Notes: generated by a model from the letters alone, not told the origin. Positions 45,283 through 54,673 are shown, counted from the stretch's first letter. The stretch: 64,000 bases of DNA from Flaviflagellibacter rhizophilus (GCF_033898525.1 NZ_JAXAFJ010000004.1:62001-126000); one strand, 5' to 3'. Made by a program: numbers and translations.

Positions 45283-46580
45283 CCGCGTACCTTTTCGGCA
45301 GAACTGTTGGCCCACCACGGGCCGGGATTGATCGACTGACCGTCTTTCCGGAATTCAACATATAGCACCGGCTGCGATGCGCCGCCTCCGACCATGGAGG
45401 CAGTCTGGTTCGCAGCTTCGCCCATCTCCGCAATCGGCTCACCGGTCAGCACGAATTGGCCGAGCGCGACGTCAACCTTCTGCATCCCGGCCAGGAGCAC
45501 ATGGTATCCGCCGCCTGCGTTAAGGATCAAGACCTGACCATAGGAGCGGAACGGTCCCGCATACACAACCCAGCCATCGCACGGAGATGTGACCTGCGCA
45601 CGGGATCGCGTCGAAATCGAGACGCCCTTCTGCGTGCTTCCGAACGCATCGTCCTGGCCGAACTGGGTGACGGTCATTCCATTGACCGGCAGCGGCAGGA
45701 GGCCCTTGGCGGCGGCGAAGGACATTGCGGGCGTCAGGCGGCCGGGATCCTTCAGCGCGGCAAGATCGCCGCGGCCCGGCGTGGTGCCCGGGCGCGGCGC
45801 GGCATCGGCCGCAGCTTCCGCTGCCTTGCGGGCGCTCGCCACGTCGCGCTCCATCCGACCGATCAGTTCCTCCAGGGAGCGAACCTCGCGCCCCAGCGAT
45901 TGCGCCAACTGGCGTTCCTCGCCCAGCGCGGCCTGCTGCTCCGTTTCGCGCTGCTGGCGCGCCTCGACAAGCAGGGACAGCCGCGACTGGACGGCCTGCT
46001 GCTCGGCGAACTCGGTGGCCAGCGTGGCGCGTTCCGTTTCGAGGTCGCTGCGCACGCGCGCCAGTTCGTTCAGGTCCGACGCAAGCTCGTCGGCCTGCTG
46101 GCGGATTTCAGGCAGGAGAGTGCCGAGCAGCATCGCTGACCGTACCGAGGCCAAAGCATCGCCCGGCTTCACCAATAGAGCGGGAGGCGGGCTGCGCCCG
46201 AGGCGCTCCAGCGCAGCCAGCAGCTCGGCCACCACCGAGCGGCTGTCGCGCAGCTTGCCCTGCACATCGGACTCCTGTGCGGAGAGGTCGCGCATACGCT
46301 GCTCGCTGTCCGCGATACGGGTCTCGCCCTCGCGGATGCGTTCGCCGGTGGCCACGAGATCGGCCGCGAGCCGGGCCCGCTCCTGTGCGATCTCGCCGAT
46401 CTCGGCGCGGATGCGGGTTTCGTTGCCCTGGGCTTCCTTCAGGCGCGCACGGCGCTGCTCCAGTTCCTGCCGTTTCTGGGCCGCCGGCGTGAGATCCTGC
46501 GCTGCTGCGGGAACGGCAAACAGGATCAGCGCGACCAGCGCGCCTGCCCATTGGATGCCCGTGTGCTGCGATACTGCCAT
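45279..46580 (-). CDS. Murein hydrolase activator, EnvC-like (degenerate LytM/M23 domain)
   Basis: A 433-residue periplasmic protein: signal peptide (AGALVALILFAVPAAAQ), a long coiled coil (about residues 35-255) and a C-terminal LytM domain. The LytM zinc ligands appear degenerate: QKGVSIST stands where active enzymes have HxGxD, and only one His remains in GYHVLLAGM. That matches EnvC, which activates amidases during division instead of cutting itself. It overlaps ctpA by a few bases. Confidence 0.9.
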   Translation of the reverse strand: MAVSQHTGIQWAGALVALILFAVPAAAQDLTPAAQKRQELEQRRARLKEAQGNETRIRAEIGEIAQERARLAADLVATGERIREGETRIADSEQRMRDLSAQESDVQGKLRDSRSVVAELLAALERLGRSPPPALLVKPGDALASVRSAMLLGTLLPEIRQQADELASDLNELARVRSDLETERATLATEFAEQQAVQSRLSLLVEARQQRETEQQAALGEERQLAQSLGREVRSLEELIGRMERDVASARKAAEAAADAAPRPGTTPGRGDLAALKDPGRLTPAMSFAAAKGLLPLPVNGMTVTQFGQDDAFGSTQKGVSISTRSRAQVTSPCDGWVVYAGPFRSYGQVLILNAGGGYHVLLAGMQKVDVALGQFVLTGEPIAEMGEAANQTASMVGGGASQPVLYVEFRKDGQSINPGPWWANSSAEKVRG

Positions 46581-46638
46581 CGCATCCTTGCTGCGCCTGA
46601 AGCCTTAAGGCCTGATTAACCGAGAAAGGGCGCACGCC

Positions 46639-47121
46639 CTATTCACGATGATAGGGGTGCCCGGCCAGGATCGTCGCGGAGCGGTAAACCTGCTCGGCCA
46701 GCAGAACGCGGACGATGCCGTGCGGCCAGGTCAGCGCACCGAAGGCAAGCACCAGTTCGGCACGCTGCCGCAGTTCCGGTGCAAGGCCGTCGGCACCGCC
46801 GATGACGATGTGCAGCAGGGATGCGCCGTCGTCCCGCCAGCGGCCCATTCGCTCGGCAAAGGCCGCGCTTGTCAGATTGCGTCCGCCCTCATCGAGCGCC
46901 GCAACCGGCGCCCCGGGCTCAAGAGCGGCGCTGATGGCCTGCGCCTCTTCCCGCTTGCGGTCCTCGGGGCGTCTTGCGCGGCTTTCGGCGAGTTCGCGGA
47001 CCTCGAGCGGGCCGATGGCCACGCCGCGGCCCATCTGCGCGACCCGCTCGGTGTAGCGGGACACAAGTTCGCGTTCCGGCCCATCCTTGAGCCGGCCGAC
47101 CGCGACGACAACCACACGCAT
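46639..47121 (-). CDS. rlmH: 23S rRNA (pseudouridine-1915-N3)-methyltransferase
   Basis: A SPOUT methyltransferase acting on the assembled 70S ribosome at helix 69. The 160-residue product begins MRVVVVAVGRLKDGPERELV and has ALDEGGRNLTSAAFAERMG, FVIGGADG-like IVIGGADGLAP and the C-terminal LTWPHGIVRVLLAEQVYRSATILAGHPYHRE signature (quoted in parts). Adjacent to rsfS, as is usual. Confidence 0.95.
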   Translation of the reverse strand: MRVVVVAVGRLKDGPERELVSRYTERVAQMGRGVAIGPLEVRELAESRARRPEDRKREEAQAISAALEPGAPVAALDEGGRNLTSAAFAERMGRWRDDGASLLHIVIGGADGLAPELRQRAELVLAFGALTWPHGIVRVLLAEQVYRSATILAGHPYHRE

Positions 47122-47134
47122 GAAGATGCGTGGG

Positions 47135-47518
47135 TTAGATCATGGACTTTTCGTCCGGACGATCCGCCGACCACATCTTCTCGAGATTGTAGAAGGAGCG
47201 AACCTCGGGACGGAAGATGTGGATGATCGCGTCGCCGGCGTCGATCAGCACCCAATCGGCCATGTTGAGACCCTCGACCCGGCAGCGGCCGAAGCCTGCT
47301 TCCTTGAGGCCCTGGATCAAACGGTCGGCGATGGAGGCGACGTGACGGGCGGAACGGCCCTCGGTGACGACCATCGTATCGGCAATGGATGTCTTGCCGC
47401 GCAGGTTGATGGACACCGTGTTCTCGGCCTTCGCGTCTTCCAGAAGAGCGATGACCAGCGCGTCGAGCCCGTCGGTACCTGGTGCGGTAGCCGGAGCTCC
47501 GATCGGGGGCAGGTTCAT
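47135..47518 (-). CDS. rsfS: Ribosome silencing factor RsfS
   Basis: Binds L14 and blocks subunit joining when nutrients are scarce. The ATG at 47518 is preceded by AGGAGGCAGCC and gives 127 residues. DALVIALLEDAKAENTVSINL, TSIADTMVVTEGRSARHVASI and VEGLNMADWVLIDAGDAIIHIF are the DUF143 signatures. An in-frame ATG six codons earlier lacks a good binding site. Confidence 0.94.
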   Translation of the reverse strand: MNLPPIGAPATAPGTDGLDALVIALLEDAKAENTVSINLRGKTSIADTMVVTEGRSARHVASIADRLIQGLKEAGFGRCRVEGLNMADWVLIDAGDAIIHIFRPEVRSFYNLEKMWSADRPDEKSMI

Positions 47519-47624
47519 GGCTGCCTCCTGGGGCATGGAAATCTGCAGTGTTCTACCTCGTTCAGTGGCGGTTCCTTCACGTGAAGGGCCGCATCTTCAA
47601 TATAGGGATGATGTGACATCCGGT

Positions 47625-48224
47625 TCAAGCGCGCTGCTCCGTACGGCGCAAGGCCGAGGACGAAAGGCGCGAGCGGGGGCCGTGCAGCAATGTCCAGGCA
47701 GGCGGGTGCCGGAGGGCAAGCGTCGGGGCATCAGCCTCATCGATCCGCGAGCGTGCCAACCGGAGGGCCGCCGGCATTCTGACGGCCCGGTGCGTGGTGC
47801 CCGGCCGGTCGATCACCGCGATGGGCACCCGACCAGCCAGCCCGCGCCAGTTCCTCCAGCGGTGAAGATCGGCAAGGCCGTCGCCGCCCATGATCCAGAC
47901 GAAATGCACGCCCGGGCAAAGCCGCTGCAGCGCGGCCACGGTGTCCGCTGTGAAGCGGGTGCCGAGCCGGGCTTCGACATCCGTGGGAAGGATGCGCGGA
48001 TCGGCGAGCAGCGCCCTCGCCTGCGCCATGCGCGCTGCGAGGGGCGGCAGCTTTCCGTTGTCCTTCAGCGGATTGCCCGGCGTCACCAGCCACCAGACGC
48101 GGTCCAGGCGCAGACGCCGCAGTGCGCGGCGGCTGACCATCACATGCGCCGCATGAGGAGGGTTGAAGGAGCCGCCGTAGAGCCCGATGCGCATGCCGCG
48201 GGCATGCGGCGGGATGCCCTTCAC
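47625..48224 (-). CDS. nadD: Nicotinate-nucleotide adenylyltransferase
   Basis: Joins nicotinate mononucleotide and ATP in NAD synthesis. The 199-residue product has the nucleotidyltransferase motif GLYGGSFNPPHAAHVMVS, WWLVTPGNPLKDNGKL, FVWIMGGDGLADLHRW and the C-terminal SSSALR. The ATG at 48224 overlaps the proA stop (ATGA); a second ATG ten codons later, right before GLYGGSF, may be the true start. Confidence 0.94.
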   Translation of the reverse strand: MKGIPPHARGMRIGLYGGSFNPPHAAHVMVSRRALRRLRLDRVWWLVTPGNPLKDNGKLPPLAARMAQARALLADPRILPTDVEARLGTRFTADTVAALQRLCPGVHFVWIMGGDGLADLHRWRNWRGLAGRVPIAVIDRPGTTHRAVRMPAALRLARSRIDEADAPTLALRHPPAWTLLHGPRSRLSSSALRRTEQRA

Positions 48225-49540
48225 GGACGCGTCTGTCCCGTGCCCCTGAGCTGGTACTTGAAGGTCGTCAACTGCTCCAGACCGACCGGCCCCCGCGCAT
48301 GCATGCGCCCGGTGGCGATGCCGATCTCGGCGCCGAAGCCGAACTCCCCTCCATCGGCGAACTGCGTAGAGGCGTTGTGGACGACGATGGCGGAATCCAC
48401 CTCGCGCAGGAACCTCTCCGCCGCAGCGTCATCATCCGTCAGGATGGCATCCGTGTGCTGGGAGCCATAGCGGGCGATGTGCTCCATCGCGGCGGCCAAC
48501 CCGTCGACCACCTTCACGGCGATGATCGCGTCCAGGAACTCGGTGGCATAATCCTCCTCGACCGCAGGCGTCACGCGAGCGTCCACCGCACTGGCCGCAT
48601 CGTCTCCGCGAACGGCACATCCCGCATCGAGCAGCATGGTCAGCAGCGGGGCCAGATGCGTGCCGGCCAGCGCGCGGTCGACCAGAAGGCTTTCGGCGGC
48701 ACCGCACACGCCCGTCCGCCGCAGCTTCGCGTTCATCAGCACGGTGCGCGCCATGTCCAGATCGCAGGGGCCGTGCACGTAGATGTGGTTGTTGGCGTCG
48801 AGATGGGCGAACACCGGCACGCGGGCCTCGGCCTGGACCCGCGCGATCAGGCTCTTGCCACCGCGGGGAACGATCACATCTACATCGCCGCCAAGGCCGG
48901 TCAGCATCTCGCCAACCGCGGCGCGGTCACGTGTCGGCACCATCGCAATGGATGCGGCAGGCAGGCCCGCAGCCACGAGGCCTTCGACCAACGCGGCGTG
49001 AATGGTGGTGGAGGTGCGGAAGCTTTCCGACCCGCCGCGCAGGATCACGGCATTGCCGGATTTCAACGTCAGCGCGCCGGCATCGGCGGTCACGCCCGGC
49101 CGGCTCTCATAGATCATGCCGATGACGCCGATCGGCGTGGCGACGCGCTCGAAGCGAAGTCCGTTGGGGCGCGTCCACTCTGCTCTAACCGCGCCAACGG
49201 GGTCAGGCAGAGCCGCCACTTGGCGAATGCCGTCCACGATGCCCGCCACCCGCTTTTCGTCGAGGAACAGGCGGTCGATGAGCGCCGGAGCGGTGCCGGC
49301 CGCACGTGCCGCCTCCATGTCCTGCGCATTGGCAGCGAGGATCGCCGGCATCTGGCGCTCCACGGCGTCGGCCATGGAAAGCAGCGCGGCATCCTTCTTG
49401 GCGCGTGGCGCAAGCGCCAGCACGCGCGCGGCAGCACGGGCCTCGCTGCCCATGCGCGCCATCAGATTGGAAATATTCTCGTCTCCGGCAATCCCGGGGG
49501 CCGCGACCGCGTTGAGCTTCACGACAGTTGCAAGGCTCAT
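48221..49540 (-). CDS. proA: Gamma-glutamyl phosphate reductase
   Basis: Second step of proline synthesis. The ATG at 49540 gives 439 residues beginning MSLATVVKLNAV; an ATG seven codons earlier is possible. The aldehyde-dehydrogenase-like fold shows RPNGLRFERVATPIGVIGMI, VILRGGSESFRTS and the catalytic Cys in LRRTGVCGAAESLLVD. Proline genes are split here: proB lies just beyond the DUF72 gene inserted on the other strand. Confidence 0.96.
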   Translation of the reverse strand: MSLATVVKLNAVAAPGIAGDENISNLMARMGSEARAAARVLALAPRAKKDAALLSMADAVERQMPAILAANAQDMEAARAAGTAPALIDRLFLDEKRVAGIVDGIRQVAALPDPVGAVRAEWTRPNGLRFERVATPIGVIGMIYESRPGVTADAGALTLKSGNAVILRGGSESFRTSTTIHAALVEGLVAAGLPAASIAMVPTRDRAAVGEMLTGLGGDVDVIVPRGGKSLIARVQAEARVPVFAHLDANNHIYVHGPCDLDMARTVLMNAKLRRTGVCGAAESLLVDRALAGTHLAPLLTMLLDAGCAVRGDDAASAVDARVTPAVEEDYATEFLDAIIAVKVVDGLAAAMEHIARYGSQHTDAILTDDDAAAERFLREVDSAIVVHNASTQFADGGEFGFGAEIGIATGRMHARGPVGLEQLTTFKYQLRGTGQTRP

Positions 49541-49612
49541 GACAATACTACCTACCGACATTCATGGCGCTGATATAGCCCATCAAGCCCCATCGCGCAC
49601 CCCGGTGCTGCG

Positions 49613-50332
49613 ATGACAGAGCTGCGCATCGGCACGTCCGGCTGGCATTATGGCAGCTGGATGGGCCCGTTCTATCCCTCCAACGTGAAGACGAAGGACC
49701 AGCTGGGCTTCTATTCCAGCCGCTTCGACACGACCGAAATCAACAACAGCTTCTATCGCCTCCCCACCGAGAAGGCCGTGGATGCCTGGCGGGAGACGGT
49801 GCCGGACGGCTTCGTGTTCGCGTGGAAGGCGTCGCGCTTCGTCACCCATTTCCGCCGGCTCAAGGATGTCGAGGACAGTCTCGCGCTCATCTTCGGGCGC
49901 ATGGACCGTCTGGGCGTCAGCTTCGGGCCGGTGCTGTTCCAGTTGCCGCCCCAGATGAAGATCGACCACGAAAGGCTGGCGGCGTTCCTCGGCCTCCTGC
50001 CGCGCGAGCGCAGGTGCGCGTTCGAGTTCCGTGATCCGAGCTGGTACGAGCCGACTGTGTTCTCCCTTCTGGCAGACCACAACGCGGCGCTTTGCATCAG
50101 CGACCATGCGGCGGCCCCGGCGCCTTGGGAAGTCACAGCCGATTTCGTCTATCTGCGGGGTCATGGGCCAGGCGGCCGATATCACGGCAACTATCCCGAA
50201 CAGACTTTGCGGGAGTGGGCAGCGACCATTGCCGATTGGCGCACCGGAAAGCGCGATGTCTATGTCTACTTCGACAACGACCAGAAAAGCGCCGCGCCGG
50301 CAGACGCGGCCAAGCTGCAATCCCTGACCTGA
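49613..50332 (+). CDS. DUF72 domain-containing protein
   Basis: A 239-residue TIM-barrel-like DUF72 protein (YecE family) with the start LRIGTSGWHYGSWMGPFYPS, FRLPTEKAV-like NNSFYRLPTEKAVDAW, FAWKASRFVTHFRRLKD and VYLRGHGPGGRYHGNY. Biochemical role is not known. It lies on the opposite strand between proA and proB and ends head-to-head with proB over a short hairpin. Confidence 0.93.
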   Translation: MTELRIGTSGWHYGSWMGPFYPSNVKTKDQLGFYSSRFDTTEINNSFYRLPTEKAVDAWRETVPDGFVFAWKASRFVTHFRRLKDVEDSLALIFGRMDRLGVSFGPVLFQLPPQMKIDHERLAAFLGLLPRERRCAFEFRDPSWYEPTVFSLLADHNAALCISDHAAAPAPWEVTADFVYLRGHGPGGRYHGNYPEQTLREWAATIADWRTGKRDVYVYFDNDQKSAAPADAAKLQSLT

Positions 50333-50341
50333 CGGTCAGGG
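50322..50341. terminator. Short hairpin shared by the DUF72 and proB 3' ends
   Basis: CCCTGACC (50322-50329) pairs perfectly with GGTCAGGG (50334-50341) around TGAC, covering the stop codons of both convergent genes. No T-run on either side. Confidence 0.5.
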
Positions 50342-51460
50342 GGCGCGCAGCACAAGGTCGTCCCGGTGCACCATGACGCTGCGGAACGGCGCACCCAGCA
50401 CCTCCTCGATGGCGGCGCTGTTCTTGCCCGCAATGCGCAGCGCGTCCGCAGCATCGTAAGCTGCGAGGCCCCGGCCGATCTCGGCGCCGGAAAGATCGCG
50501 CAGCACCACCGCCTCTCCGTGATGGAAGCTGCCTTCCACGCGCGACACGCCTGCGGGCAGCAGGCTCTTGCCGCCGCGCAGTGCCCTCACCGCGCCGTCA
50601 TCGAGAAAGAGCGAGCCCTTGGGCTCCAGCGTGCCGCCGATCCAGCGCTTGCGCGATGCGGAGGGTGTTCCGGCCGTCAGGAACCAGGTGCAGCGCCCCT
50701 CCTGCTCGATGGCCCGGAGCGGATGATCGACCTTGCCGGAGGCGATGACCATGTGCGTGCCGCCATCGGTCGCGATCTTGCCGGCCTCAATCTTGGTGCG
50801 CATGCCGCCCCGCGACAGGGCGGACGCCGCGCCTCCGGCCATGGCCTCGATGGCCGGCGTGATGCGCGGCACGACAGGGATGTGCTCGGCAGCAGGGTCC
50901 AACGCCGGAGGCGCGGTGTAGAGGCCGTCGATGTCCGAAAGCAGCACCAGCAGGTCGGCGCCGGCCATGGTCGCGACGCGGGCCGCCAGCCGGTCGTTAT
51001 CGCCATAGCGGATCTCGGTGGTGGCGACGCTGTCGTTCTCGTTGATGATGGGAACCGCCTTGTAGTCCAGCAGGCGGGCAATGGTCGCGCGAGCGTTGAG
51101 GTAGCGCTCGCGCTCCTCGGTGTCGCCGAGGGTCAGCAGGATCTGCCCGGCGGTCAGTCCATGGGTGCCAAGCACCTCGGACCATGCCCGCGCCAGAGCA
51201 ATCTGCCCAACCGAGGCTGCGGCCTGGCTTTCCTCAAGCCGCAGCGGACGGCGCGGCAGATCGAGGATAGTGCGGCCAAGCGCGATGGAGCCCGACGACA
51301 CCACCAGCACATCGGCCCCGCGCCGCGTCAGCCCGGCGATGTCCTCGGCCATGCTTTCCAGCCAGCCGCGCTTCAGCGCTCCCCTCTCCTGATCGACGAG
51401 GAGCGCGGAGCCGATCTTCACGACGACGCGGCGGAACTGGATGAGCTTGGGTATGATCAC
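50336..51460 (-). CDS. proB: Glutamate 5-kinase
   Basis: First, feedback-inhibited step of proline synthesis. The 374-residue product has an amino-acid-kinase domain (RVVVKIGSALLVD, VVSSGSIALGRTIL, INENDSVATTEIRYGDNDRLAARVA in parts, GGMRTKIEAGKIA) and a C-terminal PUA domain from about residue 280 (GSLFLDDGAVRALRGGKSLLPAGV). It lies 52 bases downstream of obgE in the same direction. Confidence 0.96.
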   Translation of the reverse strand: MIIPKLIQFRRVVVKIGSALLVDQERGALKRGWLESMAEDIAGLTRRGADVLVVSSGSIALGRTILDLPRRPLRLEESQAAASVGQIALARAWSEVLGTHGLTAGQILLTLGDTEERERYLNARATIARLLDYKAVPIINENDSVATTEIRYGDNDRLAARVATMAGADLLVLLSDIDGLYTAPPALDPAAEHIPVVPRITPAIEAMAGGAASALSRGGMRTKIEAGKIATDGGTHMVIASGKVDHPLRAIEQEGRCTWFLTAGTPSASRKRWIGGTLEPKGSLFLDDGAVRALRGGKSLLPAGVSRVEGSFHHGEAVVLRDLSGAEIGRGLAAYDAADALRIAGKNSAAIEEVLGAPFRSVMVHRDDLVLRAP

Positions 51461-51512
51461 GGCACGACCAGACGATGATGCAGCCCGGCGCTAGCACAGC
51501 CCGGGCCGCGCG

Positions 51513-52553
51513 TCACGGCTGCCAGTCGCTCTGCACGGGTGCCAGGGCGATTTCCTCCTGCACGCGATGCTCGTCGATAATCGCCAGCAGCGCGCGCAGC
51601 ACCTCCGGCACGCCCTCGCGGGACGCGGACGACAGGACCATCGGCGTCTTCTTGCAGGCCCGCTTCAGGCGCGCGATCTGCTGCTTGCGCGTCTCGGGAT
51701 CAAGCGCGTCGGCCTTGGAGAGGGCAACGATCTCCGGCTTGTCGATGAGCCCGCCGCCATAGGCTTCCAGCTCATGGCGCACGGTCTTGTAGGCCTCGCC
51801 CGCATGCTCGGACGTGCCGTCGATGAGGTGCAGCAGCACCCGGCAGCGCTCGACATGGCCGAGGAAGCGGTCGCCAAGCCCGATGCCCTCATGCGCGCCT
51901 TCGATAAGGCCCGGAATGTCGGCGAGCACGAATTCCCGGTCGTCGGATCGCACGACGCCCAGGCCCGGAATGAGCGTGGTGAAGGGATAGTCGGCGATCT
52001 TCGGCTTCGCGGCCGTGGTCGCCGCCAGGAAGGTGGACTTGCCGGCATTGGGCAGGCCGACCAGACCGGCATCCGCGATCAGCTTGAGACGCAGATAGAT
52101 GGTGCGCTCCTCGCCTTCCTGCCCGGGATTGGCGCGGCGCGGGGCTTGGTTGGTCGAGGTCTTGAAATAGGCGTTGCCGAAGCCGCCATTGCCGCCCTTG
52201 CAGAGAAGCACGCGCTGGCCCGGCTCCGTCATGTCGGCGATCAGCGTCTCCTCGTCCTCGTCGAGGATCTGCGTGCCGACCGGCACCTTCAGCACCGCGT
52301 CGTCGCCGCCCGCGCCGGTGCGGTTTGCGCCCATGCCGTGGCCGCCGGTCTTGCCCTTGAAGTGCTGCTGGTAGCGGTAGTCGATCAGGGTGTTGAGGCC
52401 CGTCACGCACTCGACCCACACGGAACCGCCGCGGCCGCCATCGCCGCCATCCGGCCCGCCGAACTCGATGAACTTCTCACGCCGGAACGAAACCGCTCCG
52501 GCGCCGCCATTGCCGGAGCGGATAAAGACCCGGGCCTGATCCAGGAATTTCAT
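51513..52553 (-). CDS. obgE: GTPase ObgE/CgtA
   Basis: Essential GTPase in 50S assembly and stress control. The Gly-rich Obg fold (FVRSGNGGAGAVSFRREKFI, GGDGGRGGSVW, KGGNGGFGN) fills about residues 1-160, then the G domain with GLPNAGKSTFLAAT, the DIPGLIEGAHEGIGLGDRFL switch region and LSKADALD. 346 residues with a short C-terminus, normal for alphaproteobacteria. Its start overlaps the upstream GNAT gene by four bases. Confidence 0.97.
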   Translation of the reverse strand: MKFLDQARVFIRSGNGGAGAVSFRREKFIEFGGPDGGDGGRGGSVWVECVTGLNTLIDYRYQQHFKGKTGGHGMGANRTGAGGDDAVLKVPVGTQILDEDEETLIADMTEPGQRVLLCKGGNGGFGNAYFKTSTNQAPRRANPGQEGEERTIYLRLKLIADAGLVGLPNAGKSTFLAATTAAKPKIADYPFTTLIPGLGVVRSDDREFVLADIPGLIEGAHEGIGLGDRFLGHVERCRVLLHLIDGTSEHAGEAYKTVRHELEAYGGGLIDKPEIVALSKADALDPETRKQQIARLKRACKKTPMVLSSASREGVPEVLRALLAIIDEHRVQEEIALAPVQSDWQP

Positions 52554-53191
52554 TGCACCCTCTCCAAAGTCTCACAGCAGATTTGGGACGCGGGCAAGGA
52601 TTTGCCACGCCCCTGCCCCCAGGCCAGCAGGCTCTCCCAGATGCGCCGCTCCAGGCGAAACCGGTCCACCGGAAAAGCGCCTTTGAAGCCGAGCGATCCC
52701 GCGAGACCGCATCCGGACCACTGGAAGCCGCACTTCTCGATCACCCGCCGCGAAGCGGTGTTGGTCACACGGCACGAAACCGCGATGCGCTGGGCACCCA
52801 GATCGTCGAACGCGTGATCGACCAGCGCGCGCGCCATCTCCGTTCCATAGCCCGCGCCCCTGTGGGGAGCGCCGAGCCAGTAGCCAAGTTCGGGAACGCC
52901 GCCCTCGCCCGCATTGAACCCGCCGGCCCCGATCAGGGTCGGCACGCAGTCGACCATTGCAAAAGCAAGGTATGCCGGCTGGTCCTCGGCCTCCACCCGC
53001 GCACTCCACGCTTCCGCGTGCGCCGGAGTGTAGGGATAGGGGATCATGGCCGTGTTCTCGGCGATGGTCCGGTCATTGGCGAGGCAGGCGATCGCTTCGG
53101 CATCGCCCACCCGCGGACGGCGCAGCACCAGCCTGCCCGTCCTGATCCTACAGTCCTCGTGTTCGAGGTGTTCCCTGTCCCTGCTTTGCAT
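52550..53191 (-). CDS. GNAT family N-acetyltransferase
   Basis: A 213-residue RimJ/RimL-type acetyltransferase: IRTGRLVLRRPRVGDAEAI at the N-terminus, PELGYWLGAPHRGAGYGTEMARALV as the acetyl-CoA-binding block and VTNTASRRVIEKCGFQWSG near the end. It sits between rpmA and obgE, a position where a GNAT gene is often found in Hyphomicrobiales. Its stop overlaps the obgE start by four bases. Substrate unknown. Confidence 0.92.
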   Translation of the reverse strand: MQSRDREHLEHEDCRIRTGRLVLRRPRVGDAEAIACLANDRTIAENTAMIPYPYTPAHAEAWSARVEAEDQPAYLAFAMVDCVPTLIGAGGFNAGEGGVPELGYWLGAPHRGAGYGTEMARALVDHAFDDLGAQRIAVSCRVTNTASRRVIEKCGFQWSGCGLAGSLGFKGAFPVDRFRLERRIWESLLAWGQGRGKSLPASQICCETLERVQ

Positions 53192-53285
53192 GTGCCCTGC
53201 TCCAGATGCGACGAAGGGGAGGCGGTGTCCCGTCTCCCCTTCGAATATCGGAGCTTTAGAGGGCTCCGCCGGGTGTCTGGGACAC

Positions 53286-53309
53286 CGGCGGATGGTCGCT
53301 CATCCGCCG
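53286..53309. terminator. Hairpin downstream of rpmA
   Basis: CGGCGGATG (53286-53294) pairs with CATCCGCCG (53301-53309) around GTCGCT. The T-run is on the plus-strand side, so for rpmA it is a strong hairpin without U-tail; a second stem with bulge lies beside it (about 53268-53290). Confidence 0.45.
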
Positions 53310-53311
53310 TT

Positions 53312-53584
53312 TTACTCTGCGGCCTCGGCCATGGCCGGAGCCACGGTCACGTAGGTTCGGCCGTTGCCTTTGGCCACGAACGCAACCTTGCCCTCGACAA
53401 GCGCGAAGAGGGTGTGATCGACGCCCATGCCGACATTGGCGCCGGGATGCCACTTGGTGCCGCGCTGGCGCACGATGATGTTGCCCGGGATCACGGCTTC
53501 GCCGCCGAACTTCTTGACGCCAAGACGACGGCCGGCGGAGTCGCGGCCGTTGCGGGATGAACCGCCTGCTTTTTTATGAGCCAT
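53312..53584 (-). CDS. rpmA: 50S ribosomal protein L27
   Basis: L27 reaches the peptidyl-transferase centre. The 90-residue product begins MAHKKAGGSSRNGRDSAGRR, the exact L27 signature, followed by LGVKKFGGEAVIPGNIIVRQ and GTKWHPGANVGMG. It lies six bases downstream of rplU, the normal pairing. Confidence 0.98.
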   Translation of the reverse strand: MAHKKAGGSSRNGRDSAGRRLGVKKFGGEAVIPGNIIVRQRGTKWHPGANVGMGVDHTLFALVEGKVAFVAKGNGRTYVTVAPAMAEAAE

Positions 53585-53590
53585 TGATCC

Positions 53591-53995
53591 TTACTCCTGC
53601 TCGTTCGAGGCCGGGGCAGCGGCCTCCTCAGCGGCGGGTGCCGGCGCAGCCTTCTTGGCCTTAGCCTTGCTCTCCGCCTTCTGGCCAGCGGCCAGGATGT
53701 CGGTGATGCGGATCACGGTGTGATCCTGCCGGTGGCCGCGCTTGCGCTTGGAGTTCTGGCGGCGGCGCTTCTTGAACGCGATGACCTTGTCGCCGCGCGA
53801 ATGCTCGACGATCTCGTACACCACGCGGGCGCCGTCCACGAAGGGGGCGCCGAACGACGGCTGGTCGCCACCGAGCGCCAGGACTTCGCCGAACTCGGCG
53901 CTGGAGCCTGCATCGCCCTCGATGCGGCCGATGGTGATCTTGTCATTGGCGGCAACGCGATATTGCTTGCCGCCCGTTTTGATGACTGCGAACAT
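53591..53995 (-). CDS. rplU: 50S ribosomal protein L21
   Basis: The ATG at 53995 gives MFAVIKTGGKQYRVAANDKI and 134 residues; the longer upstream reading has no L21 homology. The Arg/Lys-rich KVIAFKKRRRQNSKRKRGHR loop that binds 23S rRNA is present, and an Ala/Lys-rich tail follows. First gene of rplU-rpmA. About 200 bases of leader separate it from the divergent tRNA gene. Confidence 0.97.
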   Translation of the reverse strand: MFAVIKTGGKQYRVAANDKITIGRIEGDAGSSAEFGEVLALGGDQPSFGAPFVDGARVVYEIVEHSRGDKVIAFKKRRRQNSKRKRGHRQDHTVIRITDILAAGQKAESKAKAKKAAPAPAAEEAAAPASNEQE

Positions 53996-54206
53996 CGTTA
54001 TTCCTTTCGTGTTCGAACCGGCCTCGAGGACCGTCTTCTTGGCAGTCTGCGGGAAACGAAGAACCCGAGGATGGAATCCCCGCGCCTTCAAGCGCGTGTC
54101 CTTACTCCCGCGAGCCCTCTGCCGTCAACACGGCGACGCCTAAAGACGCTTGTGCGGCGCAGGGGCTGCATGTACATGAGCCCTGCTCATCGACAGCCCG
54201 GCCCGC

Positions 54207-54296
<90 letters not shown>

Positions 54297-54349
54297 TCTG
54301 CCCTGCTAAGTCGTTGGAATAGCGAGTTATTTGCTCCATCTCAGCCAGC

Positions 54350-54370
54350 TACCCCACATCGTACCCCACA
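54350..54370. repeat. Two direct repeats TACCCCACA, 12-base period
   Basis: TACCCCACA occurs at 54350-54358 and again at 54362-54370, about 55 bases beyond the 3' end of the tRNA-Ser gene. Similar iterated motifs beside tRNA genes can be arm-type binding sites of a tyrosine integrase, but no integrase gene remains next to them. Confidence 0.5.
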
Positions 54371-54641
54371 ACTTGCGGTGGCTGTAGCTGCACTGGCTTG
54401 TACTGCACCGGACATAGGCATGCCGGGCTCGACTAGAATCTCGGGCGTTAGAATGAATGCCTTGCGCTGGGCGGCATCTGTGCAACGCTGAGGCAGCTAG
54501 CCTTGTCCCTCCAAGATCTTGGGCTGGCAAGGTGGTCGCCACGCCGCTCCGATGGCTGTGGCGGCCGGTGCTTCGATCTGCGGCCAGCGGGAATATAACG
54601 ACAGTCGTCGCGTTAGCCGATCAGAAGGCTCGGTGTTTCTG

Positions 54642-54673
54642 CTTGTCGGGCAAGCCAGCCCTTGCCCGACAAG
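54642..54673. repeat. Perfect inverted repeat, 13-base arms
   Basis: CTTGTCGGGCAAG (54642-54654) and its complement CTTGCCCGACAAG (54661-54673) around CCAGCC. It abuts a second hairpin at 54674. Confidence 0.85.
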
